In this document: positions 50,836 through 58,889 of the stretch, one piece after another
How positions within the stretch are numbered: position 1 is the first letter of the stretch
How the letters are laid out: every line of letters starts with the position of its first letter
Notes under the pieces: generated by a model
What the model saw: the letters and a program-made list of their open reading frames with translations, nothing else
What the model was told of the DNA's origin: nothing
Databases searched by the model: none
NCBI GenBank assembly: GCA_021787985.1
Contig: JAJYLG010000011.1
Coordinates: 1-59,642, forward strand
From: Chloroflexota bacterium
Lineage (GTDB): Bacteria; Chloroflexota; Dehalococcoidia; DSGV01
DNA: 59,642 nt
Direction of reading: 5' to 3'
Position numbers and translations under genes: made by a program

Positions 50836-51087
50836 AGCGCCGGCACGAACATCGCCGGGCTGGAGCTGCAGACAGCGGGCAACGCCAACCGCTTCGAGTT
50901 CAGCGGCACGCTCGCGCCAAGCGCCTCGTGCCGCGTCTACACGCAGCCGAGCGGGCAGAGCGATGCCTGCGCGGGGAGCTGGGCGGCCGCGAGCTCGGCG
51001 AGCGTCTGGCCGGCGACCGGCGGCTGGGTGGTGCTGTATTACCAGCCGTTCGCGGCGGAAGTGGACCGCTGGTACTACCGGCCGTAG
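50836..51087 (+). pseudogene. Second, truncated copy of the lamin-tail (LTD) C-terminus
   Basis: The frame reads SAGTNIAGLELQTAGNANRF, then EFSGTLAPSASCRVYTQPSG and QSDACAGSWAAASSASVWP, ending DRWYYRP then TAG. It is a strong match to the tail of the protein at 46957-49482 (LTGLELQSIG, SCRVYTQPAGQSDACAGSW, DRWYYRP). The first base falls right after the antitoxin stub; no start or signal sequence remains. A duplicated and truncated tail. Confidence 0.78.
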
Positions 51088-51164
51088 GGCCGTGACGACG
51101 GGGGCGAGGTCCGACCGCGACCGGGCCTCGCCCGCACCTGTCCGCAGGCGGAGCGGTGGGGGAA

Positions 51165-51281
51165 GTGGCGTAGCGTTTGTCATTCCAGCCTGCCCGCTGC
51201 AGGCAGGTCGTACGACTCGGCGCAGTCCACATAATAGAGTGGCGTAGCGTTTGTCATTCCAGCCTGCCCGCTGCAGGCAGG
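51165..51281. repeat. Two 43-bp direct repeats, 74 bp apart
   Basis: GTGGCGTAGCGTTTGTCATT continuing through CCAGCCTGCCCGCTGCAGGCAGG occurs at 51165-51207 and 51239-51281, identical over 43 bp. The CTGCCTGCAGCGGGCAGG arm also appears at 1845-1863 in altered form. It precedes a family B element. Confidence 0.78.
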
Positions 51282-51437
51282 CCGAGCGAGCGGATGCGAG
51301 GGCGAGCCGGAATCCAGGGTAGGGTGCTGGGCGCTGGATTCCCGCCCCCCGCCTGCGCGGGGGCAGGCTTCGCGGGAATGACGAAGGGCGAGAGCGGGAA
51401 TGACGACGACGCCTGGCGGGCGCGCGGAGATAGGGTC
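51281..51437. repeat. Family B composite repeat, inside an IS3 remnant
   Basis: It contains GAGCCGGAATCC, TGGATTCCCGCCC, CGGGAATGACGAAGGGC, and the GACGCCTGGCGGGCGCGCGG unit. It stops directly at the sequence where the IS3 orfA-like frame begins (51440). The 51088-51678 gap otherwise has only this, the 43-bp repeats and the IS3 remnant. Confidence 0.72.
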
Positions 51438-51439
51438 CT

Positions 51440-51516
51440 CCCTGTCCCTGCAACTTCTCGGCTTCCCGAAGCTTCGCGACGCTCTGCTCCGCCGTGGACC
51501 TCTTGCTCGCGGCCAT
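51440..51516 (-). pseudogene. IS3-family OrfA transposase remnant (N-terminus)
   Basis: From ATG 51516 the minus strand gives MAASKRSTAEQSVAKLREAE-KLQGQG, very similar to the start of IS3-group OrfA (K-R-x-x-A-E-Q-I-V-A-K-L-R-x-A-E). It is interrupted by a family B repeat after ~26 codons. The helix-turn-helix that should follow is gone. Confidence 0.62.
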
Positions 51517-51678
51517 CAGCAACTCACACCAGCCCTCCCAGTCGCACCAGGACTCTCAACCGAGATGGAGCGAATAACGGGGGCCACATCGTGGCGACTT
51601 CTCGTCAGCAACGCGGGTTGGCAACAGCCCTTTGCGAAGCTAGAGTGAATTCACTTCTGCGTTGTAGGAGAGGACGCC

Positions 51679-52572
51679 ATGCAGTACGAGACCCTGCACT
51701 ACGCGGTCCGCGGAGCCGTGGCGATGATCACGTTGAACCGCCCGGAGCGGCTCAACACGATCGTTCCTCCGATGCCCGATGAGTTCGAGTCCGCGATGAC
51801 GGCCGCGACCCGCGATACCGACGTCAAGGTCGTCGTGCTGCGTGGTGCCGGCCGGTCGTTCTGCGCGGGATACGACTTCAGCGGGGGCTTCCATCACTGG
51901 GACGAGTCGCTGACCACCGACGGTGCGTGGGACCCCGGCAAGGACTTCGTGAAGGCGACTGCCCCAACGGAATCTCCTACGCAGAAGTTCATGAGCATGT
52001 GGCGCTGTCCCAAGCCGGTCATCGCACAGATCCATGGCTGGTGTGTCGGTGGCGGCAGCGAGATGGCCTTGTGCGCCGACCTCGTCATCGCCTCCACCGA
52101 CGCCCGGATCGGCACCCCGTACTCCCGAATGTGGGGCTGCCACCTGTCGGGTATGTGGATCTACCGGCTGGGACTGGCCAAGGCCAAGGAGTACGCACTC
52201 ACCGGTAAGCCCGTCTCGGGAGCCGAAGCGGCCGCGATAGGCCTGATCAACATGGCAGTCCCGTTCGCGGACCTTGAGCGCGAGGTCGCCGAGCAGGCCC
52301 AGCTGCTGGCAACGATCCCGGCTTCGCAACTGTCCGCCATGAAGCTGGTCGTCAACCAGGCCTACGAGAACATGGGTCTGGCCAGCACCCAGACCCTCGG
52401 CCCGATCCTGGACGGGCTGATGCGGAACACGCCCGAGGCGCGGCGCTTCATCGCCCTCGCCGAGGAGCGGGGTGTGGCGGAGATGATCGCCGCACGTGAC
52501 CAGATGTTCGGAGACTACCGCGCGGCACCCAAGGCCGAGCAGCCCGACCCGAACAACATCGTCGTTCTCTGA
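51679..52572 (+). CDS. Enoyl-CoA hydratase/isomerase, actinobacterial type
   Basis: 297 aa. Crotonase motifs: LRGAGRSFCAGYDFSGGFHHW and IHGWCVGGGSEMALCADLVIAS, with VNQAYENMGLASTQTLG at the end. The sequence style (LNTIVPPMPDEFE, WDPGKDF, TPYSRMWGCHLSGMW) is that of a mycobacterial/rhodococcal crotonase subgroup. Substrate unknown. Adjacent to a TetR regulator 49 bp downstream on the same strand. Possibly transferred as a pair. Confidence 0.88.
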   Translation: MQYETLHYAVRGAVAMITLNRPERLNTIVPPMPDEFESAMTAATRDTDVKVVVLRGAGRSFCAGYDFSGGFHHWDESLTTDGAWDPGKDFVKATAPTESPTQKFMSMWRCPKPVIAQIHGWCVGGGSEMALCADLVIASTDARIGTPYSRMWGCHLSGMWIYRLGLAKAKEYALTGKPVSGAEAAAIGLINMAVPFADLEREVAEQAQLLATIPASQLSAMKLVVNQAYENMGLASTQTLGPILDGLMRNTPEARRFIALAEERGVAEMIAARDQMFGDYRAAPKAEQPDPNNIVVL

Positions 52573-52620
52573 CCCGGTCCGCTGCTTTCCGTCGCACGTG
52601 ACGACATCTGAGGAGAACGC

Positions 52621-53238
52621 ATGGCCGTGGCGAGCGTGCCGACACTGACTTCCCGCGGGGTCGCGACCCGTCAGCGGCTCATCGACGCCGCGCGAGAGGA
52701 ACTGATCGACACCGGCGGCGTCCTCGAAGTGGCCGGGGTCGCACAACGAGCCGAGGTCTCTCCCGGGCTGCTGTATCGATACTTCGGATCCAAGGACGGT
52801 CTGCTTGTCGCCGTCGTCGACGCCTTCTACGACGCTTACGACGCAGCGGCGTTCCAGGCACCCTTGGCCCCGGATGTCGACTGGTCCGCGCGTGAGCGGC
52901 TCCGGCTGCAGCGCGCGATCGACTTCTTGTGTGACGACCCGCTTGGCCGCGTCATCGTCGCCAGACGGCTGCGAGAGGGCGCCGCTGCGCAGGCCGACGC
53001 GGAGCGGCTCGCCGCGCAGATCGCTCTCGCTGCTCGGAACGTGGCTCGCGGTCAGCGTGCCGGCGAGGTCGATCCGATGATCGATCCACGACTGGTCGCC
53101 GCTGCATTCCTGGGCGCGTTCCGAGAGCTCATGGGTGAGGCGCTGAGCCGCGACAGGATGCCGGCGCGCGACGCGCTGCTCCGCACGCTCGTGCGCCTCG
53201 GCGCCAGCATCATCCCGGCACGTGAGGGGCAGGCCTGA
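52621..53238 (+). CDS. TetR-family transcriptional regulator
   Basis: 205 aa. N-terminal HTH: ATRQRLIDAAREELIDTGG, VAQRAEVSPGLLYRYFGSKDGLL. The ligand-binding domain is all-helical with no recognisable pocket. Follows the hydratase, which it may control. Downstream is the family A/B repeat block. Confidence 0.87.
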   Translation: MAVASVPTLTSRGVATRQRLIDAAREELIDTGGVLEVAGVAQRAEVSPGLLYRYFGSKDGLLVAVVDAFYDAYDAAAFQAPLAPDVDWSARERLRLQRAIDFLCDDPLGRVIVARRLREGAAAQADAERLAAQIALAARNVARGQRAGEVDPMIDPRLVAAAFLGAFRELMGEALSRDRMPARDALLRTLVRLGASIIPAREGQA

Positions 53239-53294
53239 TCGCCGAGGTCATTGAGCCAGGGGATCGCCGAGGTCGTTGGGCCACCCGAAGGCAA

Positions 53295-53510
53295 GGATGG
53301 CGGGCGCGCGGACATGGGGACCTGCCGGCCCCCTGGATTCCCGCCTTCGCGGGAATGACGAAGGTGAGAGCGGGAATGACGAAGGGGCCAGTGGCACAGG
53401 CTTCAGCCTGTGGCGGCTCCGCGCGTTACGACCGCTGCGACGCCTTCCGCGGCCTGCGGCCGGTCGCCAGGATCACGCGCCTGGGGCGGCTCCGCGCGTT
53501 ACGACCGCTG
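53295..53510. repeat. Repeat block: family B, family A and a 24-bp direct repeat
   Basis: 53295-53385 is a family B composite (ATTCCCGCCTTCGCGGGAAT at 53337-53356). 53391-53415 is family A (CACAGGCTTCAGCCTGTG). CGGCTCCGCGCGTTACGACC... (24 bp) occurs at 53414-53437 and 53487-53510. The second copy contains the stop codon of the 3-hydroxyacyl-CoA dehydrogenase gene. Confidence 0.75.
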
Positions 53511-54293
53511 TGGCAGCGTCGATTCCTCCGGCGCGCGTTCGCCCCAGCCGCCGCGCGCGCCCTGGATCATCGCGTACGGACCCACCGGCCAGCCGTAGCC
53601 CAGCGTCATGACCTTGTCCAGGTCCTCGGGCGTGCAGAGCCCCTCGTTGATGACCTTCTCCGCCTCCTGCACCGCCGCGAAGTACACCCGGTTGCCCACG
53701 AACCCATAGGTGCCCGGCGCGTCCTTCACCCGAACCGGCACCTTGCCGATGCGCTCGTGCAGCGCCATCACCGTTTGGAACGTCTCCTCGGCGGTGAACG
53801 GCGCCACGACGACCTCAACGACCTTCATCACCATCGCCGGTGAGAACCAGTGCGTGCCGATGAAGCGCGGCCTGCGCGTGTCGGCGATGTTCACGGCGAC
53901 GTCCACCATCGGGAAGCCACTGGTGTTGGTGGCCAGGATCGCGGCCGGCTTGACCGCGCGGTCGATCTTGATGAACTCGCTCTGCTTCAGGTCGAGCTTC
54001 TCCGGGATGGCCTCGACCACGAAGTCGCAGTCGGCCAGGTCTTCCAGTCGCGTGGAGTAGGAGATGCCCTGCATCGCCGCCTCGGCCTGCTCGGCGGTGA
54101 GCTTGCCGCGCTGCAGCGCGGCCTTGATGCCCCAGCGGCCGTCCTCGATCACGTGGCGCGTCTTCTCCGCCATCTCGTCGTTGATCTCGCGGATGATGAC
54201 GCGGTAGCCGCCCTGGGCGAAGGCCTGGCCGATGCCGCCGCCCATCACGCCGCCGCCCACGACGCCGATCAGCTTGATGTCTGCCAACTGCAT
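53499..54293 (-). CDS. 3-Hydroxyacyl-CoA dehydrogenase, C-terminally truncated
   Basis: 264 aa; ATG 54293 behind AGGAG. Rossmann motif GVVGGGVMGGGIGQAFAQGG, THWFSPAMVMKVVEVV and GTYGFVGNRV, so NAD-dependent oxidation of 3-hydroxyacyl-CoA to 3-oxoacyl-CoA is expected. The family is normally ~280-290 aa or longer. Here the C-terminal domain stops after GYGWPVGPYAMIQGA and the last ~18 residues plus stop are encoded by a repeat element. It probably has lost the last helices. Follows an acyl-CoA dehydrogenase on the same strand. Confidence 0.85.
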   Translation of the reverse strand: MQLADIKLIGVVGGGVMGGGIGQAFAQGGYRVIIREINDEMAEKTRHVIEDGRWGIKAALQRGKLTAEQAEAAMQGISYSTRLEDLADCDFVVEAIPEKLDLKQSEFIKIDRAVKPAAILATNTSGFPMVDVAVNIADTRRPRFIGTHWFSPAMVMKVVEVVVAPFTAEETFQTVMALHERIGKVPVRVKDAPGTYGFVGNRVYFAAVQEAEKVINEGLCTPEDLDKVMTLGYGWPVGPYAMIQGARGGWGERAPEESTLPQRS

Positions 54294-54320
54294 GCTGTCA
54301 CTCCTGCTCGCCCGCGCGGC

Positions 54321-55508
54321 TCAACGGGGGAGCCCCAGGCCGCGCTGGGCGATGATGTTCCGCTGGATCTCGCTGGTGCCGCCGGCGATGGTGTACGACA
54401 CCGAGGCGAGGTAGGTCCGCTCGATGCGCCCCTGCAGCGCCGCCCAGCGGCTGCCGGGCTCGAGCTGTCCCGCCATGCCGAAGATGCCGAGCGCGGCATT
54501 GGCGAAGCGGTAGACCAGCTCGGTGCTGAAGGCCTTGGCCATCGACGCCTCGTAGTTGGGGATGATGCTGCGGCTCTGCTGCCAGGCCACCCGGTAGCAG
54601 AGGAGACGCGCCGCCTCGAACTCGATGCGCAGCTCGGCCAGCTTGGCGCGCGCGGACTCATAGCGTCCGCGCGATCCACCCCGTGCGGACGGGCGCAGCT
54701 CCTCGCTGACGAAGCGGACCACCTCCTCGTACTGACGCAGCGGCCAGGCCACGCGCGTGATGCCCGACCGCTCGAAGTCGAGAGTGGTGGCGGCGACGTA
54801 CCAGCCGCGGTTCTCCTCGCCCACCAGATTGCGCGCCGGCACGCGGACGTCCTCGAAGAAGACCTCGTTGAAGGCGTGGTTGTTCATCAGGTTGATGAGC
54901 GGCCGCACCTGGACGCCCGGCGTCTTCATGTCGACGAGGAAGTAGCTGATCCCCTTGTGCTTGGGCGCGTTGGGGTCGGTCCGCGCCAACAGGATCATCC
55001 AGTCGGCGTAGTGAGCCTCGCTGGTCCAGATCTTCTGGCCGTTGATGATGTGGTCGTCGCCGTCACGGACGGCGCGAGTCTGGAGCGAGGCGAGGTCGGA
55101 GCCGGAGCCCGGCTCGGAGAAGCCCTGGCACCACTGCGTCTCGGCGTGGGCGATGGGCGGCAGGTGCTGGCGCTTCTGCTCCTCGTCGCTCCAGACCATG
55201 AGCGTGGGGCCGACGAGGTTGGCGCCGAACGCGAACCCGACGGCGGCGCCGTGGTAGGCGGTCTCCTCGCTGTAGATGAGCTGCTCGATGTGGCTCGCGG
55301 CGCGGCCGCCGTACTCCTTCGGCCAGGCCATGGTGAGCCAGCCGCGCTCCGCCAGCTTGCGGGCCAGCCGCCTGCCCAGGGCACGGCGCGCCTCGTCGGA
55401 TTCCTCGCGGTCGTTCCAGACGAGCCAGTCGGAGGGGAGCTCTTGGCGGAGGAAGGTGCGGACCTCCTGTCGGAAGGCGTCCTCCTCGGGGGTGAAGCGG
55501 AATTCCAT
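54321..55508 (-). CDS. Acyl-CoA dehydrogenase (paralogue 4)
   Basis: 395 aa from ATG 55508 (GGAGGCATGC upstream). MEFRFTPEEDAFRQEVRTFL, GFSEPGSGSDLASLQT, IINGQKIWTSEA, GGTSEIQRNIIAQRGLGLPR. Same family as the three others. Together with the 3-hydroxyacyl-CoA dehydrogenase 27 bp downstream it forms a short beta-oxidation-like pair; the hydratase at 58.9 kb may complete it. Confidence 0.93.
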   Translation of the reverse strand: MEFRFTPEEDAFRQEVRTFLRQELPSDWLVWNDREESDEARRALGRRLARKLAERGWLTMAWPKEYGGRAASHIEQLIYSEETAYHGAAVGFAFGANLVGPTLMVWSDEEQKRQHLPPIAHAETQWCQGFSEPGSGSDLASLQTRAVRDGDDHIINGQKIWTSEAHYADWMILLARTDPNAPKHKGISYFLVDMKTPGVQVRPLINLMNNHAFNEVFFEDVRVPARNLVGEENRGWYVAATTLDFERSGITRVAWPLRQYEEVVRFVSEELRPSARGGSRGRYESARAKLAELRIEFEAARLLCYRVAWQQSRSIIPNYEASMAKAFSTELVYRFANAALGIFGMAGQLEPGSRWAALQGRIERTYLASVSYTIAGGTSEIQRNIIAQRGLGLPR

Positions 55509-55698
55509 GCATGCCTCCAGCCGGACCGTGGGAGGGGCCGGCGCGATCGCATGATAGCCCCGGCCCTTCTTAGGCGCTGCCGGAGTACGGACACGACGGA
55601 CGAACGCGGGTGGACGCCGATCGGTGCGGTACGCGGGAGCCAGGGCGTCGCTTCTTGGAGACATCGGCGGAACTGCGCGCTCGCCGCGAATCCTCCGG

Positions 55699-56181
55699 TT
55701 ACACCCGCCCGGCGCGCTCCGGCGGCCAGTAGCGGTAGACGACGCGGCCGACGAGCTGCTCGCGGCGTACCGGTCCGAAATGGCGGCTGTCGCGGCTCGC
55801 GTCGCCGTTGTCCCCGGCCACGAAATACTCGTCGGCAGCGAGATGGTGGGCGGCGTGCGGGTCGCCCACGGTTGCGCGGCCGAGCGCCAGCGGGACGGAC
55901 TCGCCGGGCTGAGCCCGCACGCGCTTGACGAGCTCGCGGCCGGGCGCGTGCGGGTCGCGCAGCACGACGATCTGACCGCGGCGCGGCCGCGGCGATCCGG
56001 TGAGGCCGCGCCAGGTGAGCAATCGGTCGCCGGCGCGCAATGCGGGCTCCATGCTGGCGCCGTCGACGACGAATCGCGCCAGCGGCAGGCGGGGCCGGAG
56101 GCGGCGCGCGACGACCAGCGCGACGGCCGCTGCCAGCGCGAGAATGGCTGCACGGCGGCTCGATTTAGGCAAGACGTTCAT
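55699..56181 (-). CDS. sodX: Signal-peptidase-like protease, probable NiSOD maturase SodX
   Basis: 160 aa from ATG 56181. One N-terminal membrane helix (AILALAAAVALVVA), then a type I signal peptidase (S26) core: DGASMEP with Ser43, and ELVKRVRA with Lys86 as the catalytic base; GDNGDASRDSRHFGPV near the end. Divergently adjacent to sodN, as in many bacteria where SodX removes the NiSOD propeptide to expose the nickel-binding His. Confidence 0.83.
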   Translation of the reverse strand: MNVLPKSSRRAAILALAAAVALVVARRLRPRLPLARFVVDGASMEPALRAGDRLLTWRGLTGSPRPRRGQIVVLRDPHAPGRELVKRVRAQPGESVPLALGRATVGDPHAAHHLAADEYFVAGDNGDASRDSRHFGPVRREQLVGRVVYRYWPPERAGRV

Positions 56182-56192
56182 GGGTATATACT
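56164..56192 (+). promoter_or_regulatory. Candidate sodN promoter
   Basis: TATACT at 56187-56192 with TTTAGG 17 bp upstream (56164-56169). The -35 overlaps the first codons of sodX, so the two genes may share control. Weak -35; the leader would be ~55 nt. Nur/metal operators not recognised. Confidence 0.35.
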
Positions 56193-56252
56193 TGCACCGA
56201 ACTCGGGGCTGGCGCTCGCCGGTCCCGCACCGGAGCAAGGAGGCGAGCTCAG

Positions 56253-56726
56253 ATGTCGTTTGTTGGATCGGTCCTGCAGATCCTGGACCGCGTCGCGCCG
56301 CCGCGGGTCGCGCACGCGCATTGCAGCATCCCCTGCGGCCTGTACGACACCGCCCCCAGCCTGATGGCTGCGAAGACCGTGCTGACGATGGTGCAGAAGA
56401 TCCAGGCGCTCGAGGTCCCCGGGCTCAACGCCAGCAAGGAGCAGCGGCAGCAGCACGGGCAGGACGTCGCTCGCATGACGCTGGTCAAGCAGGAGCACGC
56501 GTTGCTCTGCCGGCGCGAGGTCGTGGACGTGCTATGGGCGCAGTTCTTCAAGCCGGAGCACCTGCAGCAGGCGCCGAACCTGCATGACCTGGTGTGGGGA
56601 ACGGCGAAGCTCTCCACCCAGTGCTCGCAGCAGGTCAACCTGCAGGCGGCGGAACAGCTCGTGCAGAAGGTCCAGGAGATCGCGGCGATCTACGACAAGG
56701 TCGGCGGCCAGCACCCCGGCCGCTGA
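56253..56726 (+). CDS. sodN: Nickel-containing superoxide dismutase
   Basis: 157 aa from ATG 56253 (AAGGAGG upstream). N-terminal propeptide of 22 residues, then HCSIPCGLYD: His23-Cys24 and Cys28 form the nickel hook (HCxxPCGxY) after cleavage before His23. The rest is a four-helix bundle (ALLCRREVVDVLWAQFFKPEHL). Dismutates superoxide; matured by SodX, encoded divergently. Confidence 0.95.
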   Translation: MSFVGSVLQILDRVAPPRVAHAHCSIPCGLYDTAPSLMAAKTVLTMVQKIQALEVPGLNASKEQRQQHGQDVARMTLVKQEHALLCRREVVDVLWAQFFKPEHLQQAPNLHDLVWGTAKLSTQCSQQVNLQAAEQLVQKVQEIAAIYDKVGGQHPGR

Positions 56727-56817
56727 GCCGAGGGGCGCCACGGGAGCGCGGGCCTGCCACCTCGAGGCGGCAGGCCCGCTTGCTGGTCGATCTGGGGGTT
56801 CGCTCGTCAGGAGCGTG

Positions 56818-58737
56818 CTACGCGGGGATGGCCGACCCGAGTCGCAACTGCTCCAGCATGTCCTGCAGGCCGAGGCGCTCGATGGTCGCCCGCGTCGGCC
56901 GACCGGTCTCCGCCTCCCAGCCCATCAGGGCGTAGTAGCGCTCGACCATGCCTCTGAGGAAGGGGGCGATGGACTTGCCCGCCGCGGGACCCTCCGACGG
57001 CGCTTCCAGCAGCCGCGGCGACAGGTCGAACTCGTTCTCCTTGGTGAACCCGCGGCTCAGCGCGATCAGCCGCATCAGGGCGATGACCCGCTCGCCCACG
57101 GCCAGTGCCTCGTCGCGGCTGAAGTCGCCCCATCCGACAGCTTCCGCGACCGCCTTGGGCGCCAGGTGAGTCACGTCCCTCACGCCCCAGCAGGCGAACC
57201 AGCACACGCCGAGGCAGTCCTCCCAGATCTTCTGGATCTGCGTGACGCGCACGGCTTCCGGCTTGCCCTCGGGGATGTGTGGCGGAGCGAACGTCAGGTA
57301 GCCGAAGTCCGGCGCCCCGCTCCAGGTGTCGACCCCCGGCGCCTGCCAGGAAGGGCCGGTGCCGGCGATCACCTGGCCGAGCAGCACGCTCCACGCCGGG
57401 CGCCAGTCGTGCAGGTTCAGTCCGGCGCCCTTCACGTGGATCAGAAACCGGTCGGCCCCGCCACCGACGGCCGCGGCGGCCGCTTTCAATCCACCGATCA
57501 ACGTGGCGCCGAACCCGCGATGCGCGATCATCTGGCGCACGAGCTCCATGGCGCTCTCGTGGTTTCCCCACGACAGGTCGAGGCCGTCCGTGTGCTCGCG
57601 GTTCAGGATGCCGCGGTTGAAGGCCTCGTACGCCATGCCGAGGACCGCGCCGGCGGTCGATGACTCCAGCCCCATGTCGTCGTAGAAATCGGTCATCGCC
57701 AGCGCCGCGCCAGGATCTTCCACGCCGATGAGCGCGGCGGCGCCCTCGGTGTTCTCGCCGCCGCCGCAAAGGCTCGCCGTGAAGCCGGCCAACGGTCCGT
57801 CGGTGACGGTGACGTTGTAGGCGCAGGCGATCGAGCAGTTGTAGGACGGTCGCGGGTCCACCTTCCAGCGGGAGCAGCCTTCCACGTAGTTGCGGCTATA
57901 GAGCTTGCCCCACTCCGGGGAGGTGAGGTTCTTCCCGGCCAGCATGCCCAGCTCGCCAACCACGTTGTAGTGGCGGGTGATGCCGGCGTTGTGAAGCAGG
58001 GCGCCGATGGTGGGCACGCCACCCTCGGGCGTGGTAAACAGGTTCGCCTCCCACTGGGATGTCGCGTCGAGGAAGGCGCTCGAGTGGGCGATGTCCACCG
58101 CTCTCGTGCCGCGGACGGCGATCGCCTTGAGCTTCTTCGCGCCCATGATCGCGCCGGGGCTTCCCTTGCCCGCCCCGTGGTTGCGATCGTTCTTGACCGA
58201 CGCGCCGTGCAGCAGGCTCTCGCCGCCCGGTCCGATGCAGGCGACGCTGATCTTGTCCGGGTCACCGCCGAGCTCGGCCTTGATCCGGCGTTCCGTCTCG
58301 CGGGTTCCCTCACCCCAGACGTGAGCGGCGTCGCGGAGCTCCACCGCATCGTCGTCGATCCACAGGTAGACGGGCTGCGAGGCGGCGCCCGTCACGATCA
58401 CGCCCTCGTAGCCGGCGAACTTGAGGAAGGCGGCCCAGAATCCATGAGAATGGCCGGCGCCCGCGGCGTAGGGCACGTCGTAGTGGAGCGAGACGACGAC
58501 GTAGTTCGACGAGCTCGGCGCTCGTGTGCCGGCCAGCGGCCCGGTCATGAAGATAAGGGGCGTCTCCGGGTCGGTGGGCTGGGCGCCCGGGGGCGTCTCA
58601 CGCGCCAGGTAGTAGAGCGCGAGCCCCGTCCCGCCGACGTACTTGCGCAGCACCTCCGGTGGCGGAAGCTGCTCCGTCCAGGTCCGGCGCGTGCTCAGGT
58701 CGACGCGCAGGATGCGGTCCGCGTGGCCGTACGCCAT
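56818..58737 (-). CDS. Aldehyde:ferredoxin oxidoreductase family (tungsten)
   Basis: 639 aa, near the usual ~600. AOR fold: ILRVDLSTRRTW, VGGTGLALYYLARETPPG, then cofactor text CIGPGGESLLHGASVKND and KLKAIAVRGT. The [4Fe-4S] motif in known AORs is CxxCxxxC plus a later Cys. Here the first Cys is Ser298, with Cys301 and Cys305 retained (PSYNCSIACAY), and the later Cys is in DCLGVCWF. The substitution may affect cluster binding, or Cys288 (VEGCSRW) may take its place. Substrate (aldehydes, aromatic acids) not known. Confidence 0.87.
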   Translation of the reverse strand: MAYGHADRILRVDLSTRRTWTEQLPPPEVLRKYVGGTGLALYYLARETPPGAQPTDPETPLIFMTGPLAGTRAPSSSNYVVVSLHYDVPYAAGAGHSHGFWAAFLKFAGYEGVIVTGAASQPVYLWIDDDAVELRDAAHVWGEGTRETERRIKAELGGDPDKISVACIGPGGESLLHGASVKNDRNHGAGKGSPGAIMGAKKLKAIAVRGTRAVDIAHSSAFLDATSQWEANLFTTPEGGVPTIGALLHNAGITRHYNVVGELGMLAGKNLTSPEWGKLYSRNYVEGCSRWKVDPRPSYNCSIACAYNVTVTDGPLAGFTASLCGGGENTEGAAALIGVEDPGAALAMTDFYDDMGLESSTAGAVLGMAYEAFNRGILNREHTDGLDLSWGNHESAMELVRQMIAHRGFGATLIGGLKAAAAAVGGGADRFLIHVKGAGLNLHDWRPAWSVLLGQVIAGTGPSWQAPGVDTWSGAPDFGYLTFAPPHIPEGKPEAVRVTQIQKIWEDCLGVCWFACWGVRDVTHLAPKAVAEAVGWGDFSRDEALAVGERVIALMRLIALSRGFTKENEFDLSPRLLEAPSEGPAAGKSIAPFLRGMVERYYALMGWEAETGRPTRATIERLGLQDMLEQLRLGSAIPA

Positions 58738-58889
58738 GGCACACCTCCAACGCTGGCTCTCATGCGATGGCCGGAACTATACCACCACGCGCCCGGTTGT
58801 CTATCGGGCATTGCCCCACAAATGGACGTAGCCGCGCCATCCGCGGAGGGCGCCCTGCCTGGGCTGCGCTTCTGCGGCGGCGTTTCCGC

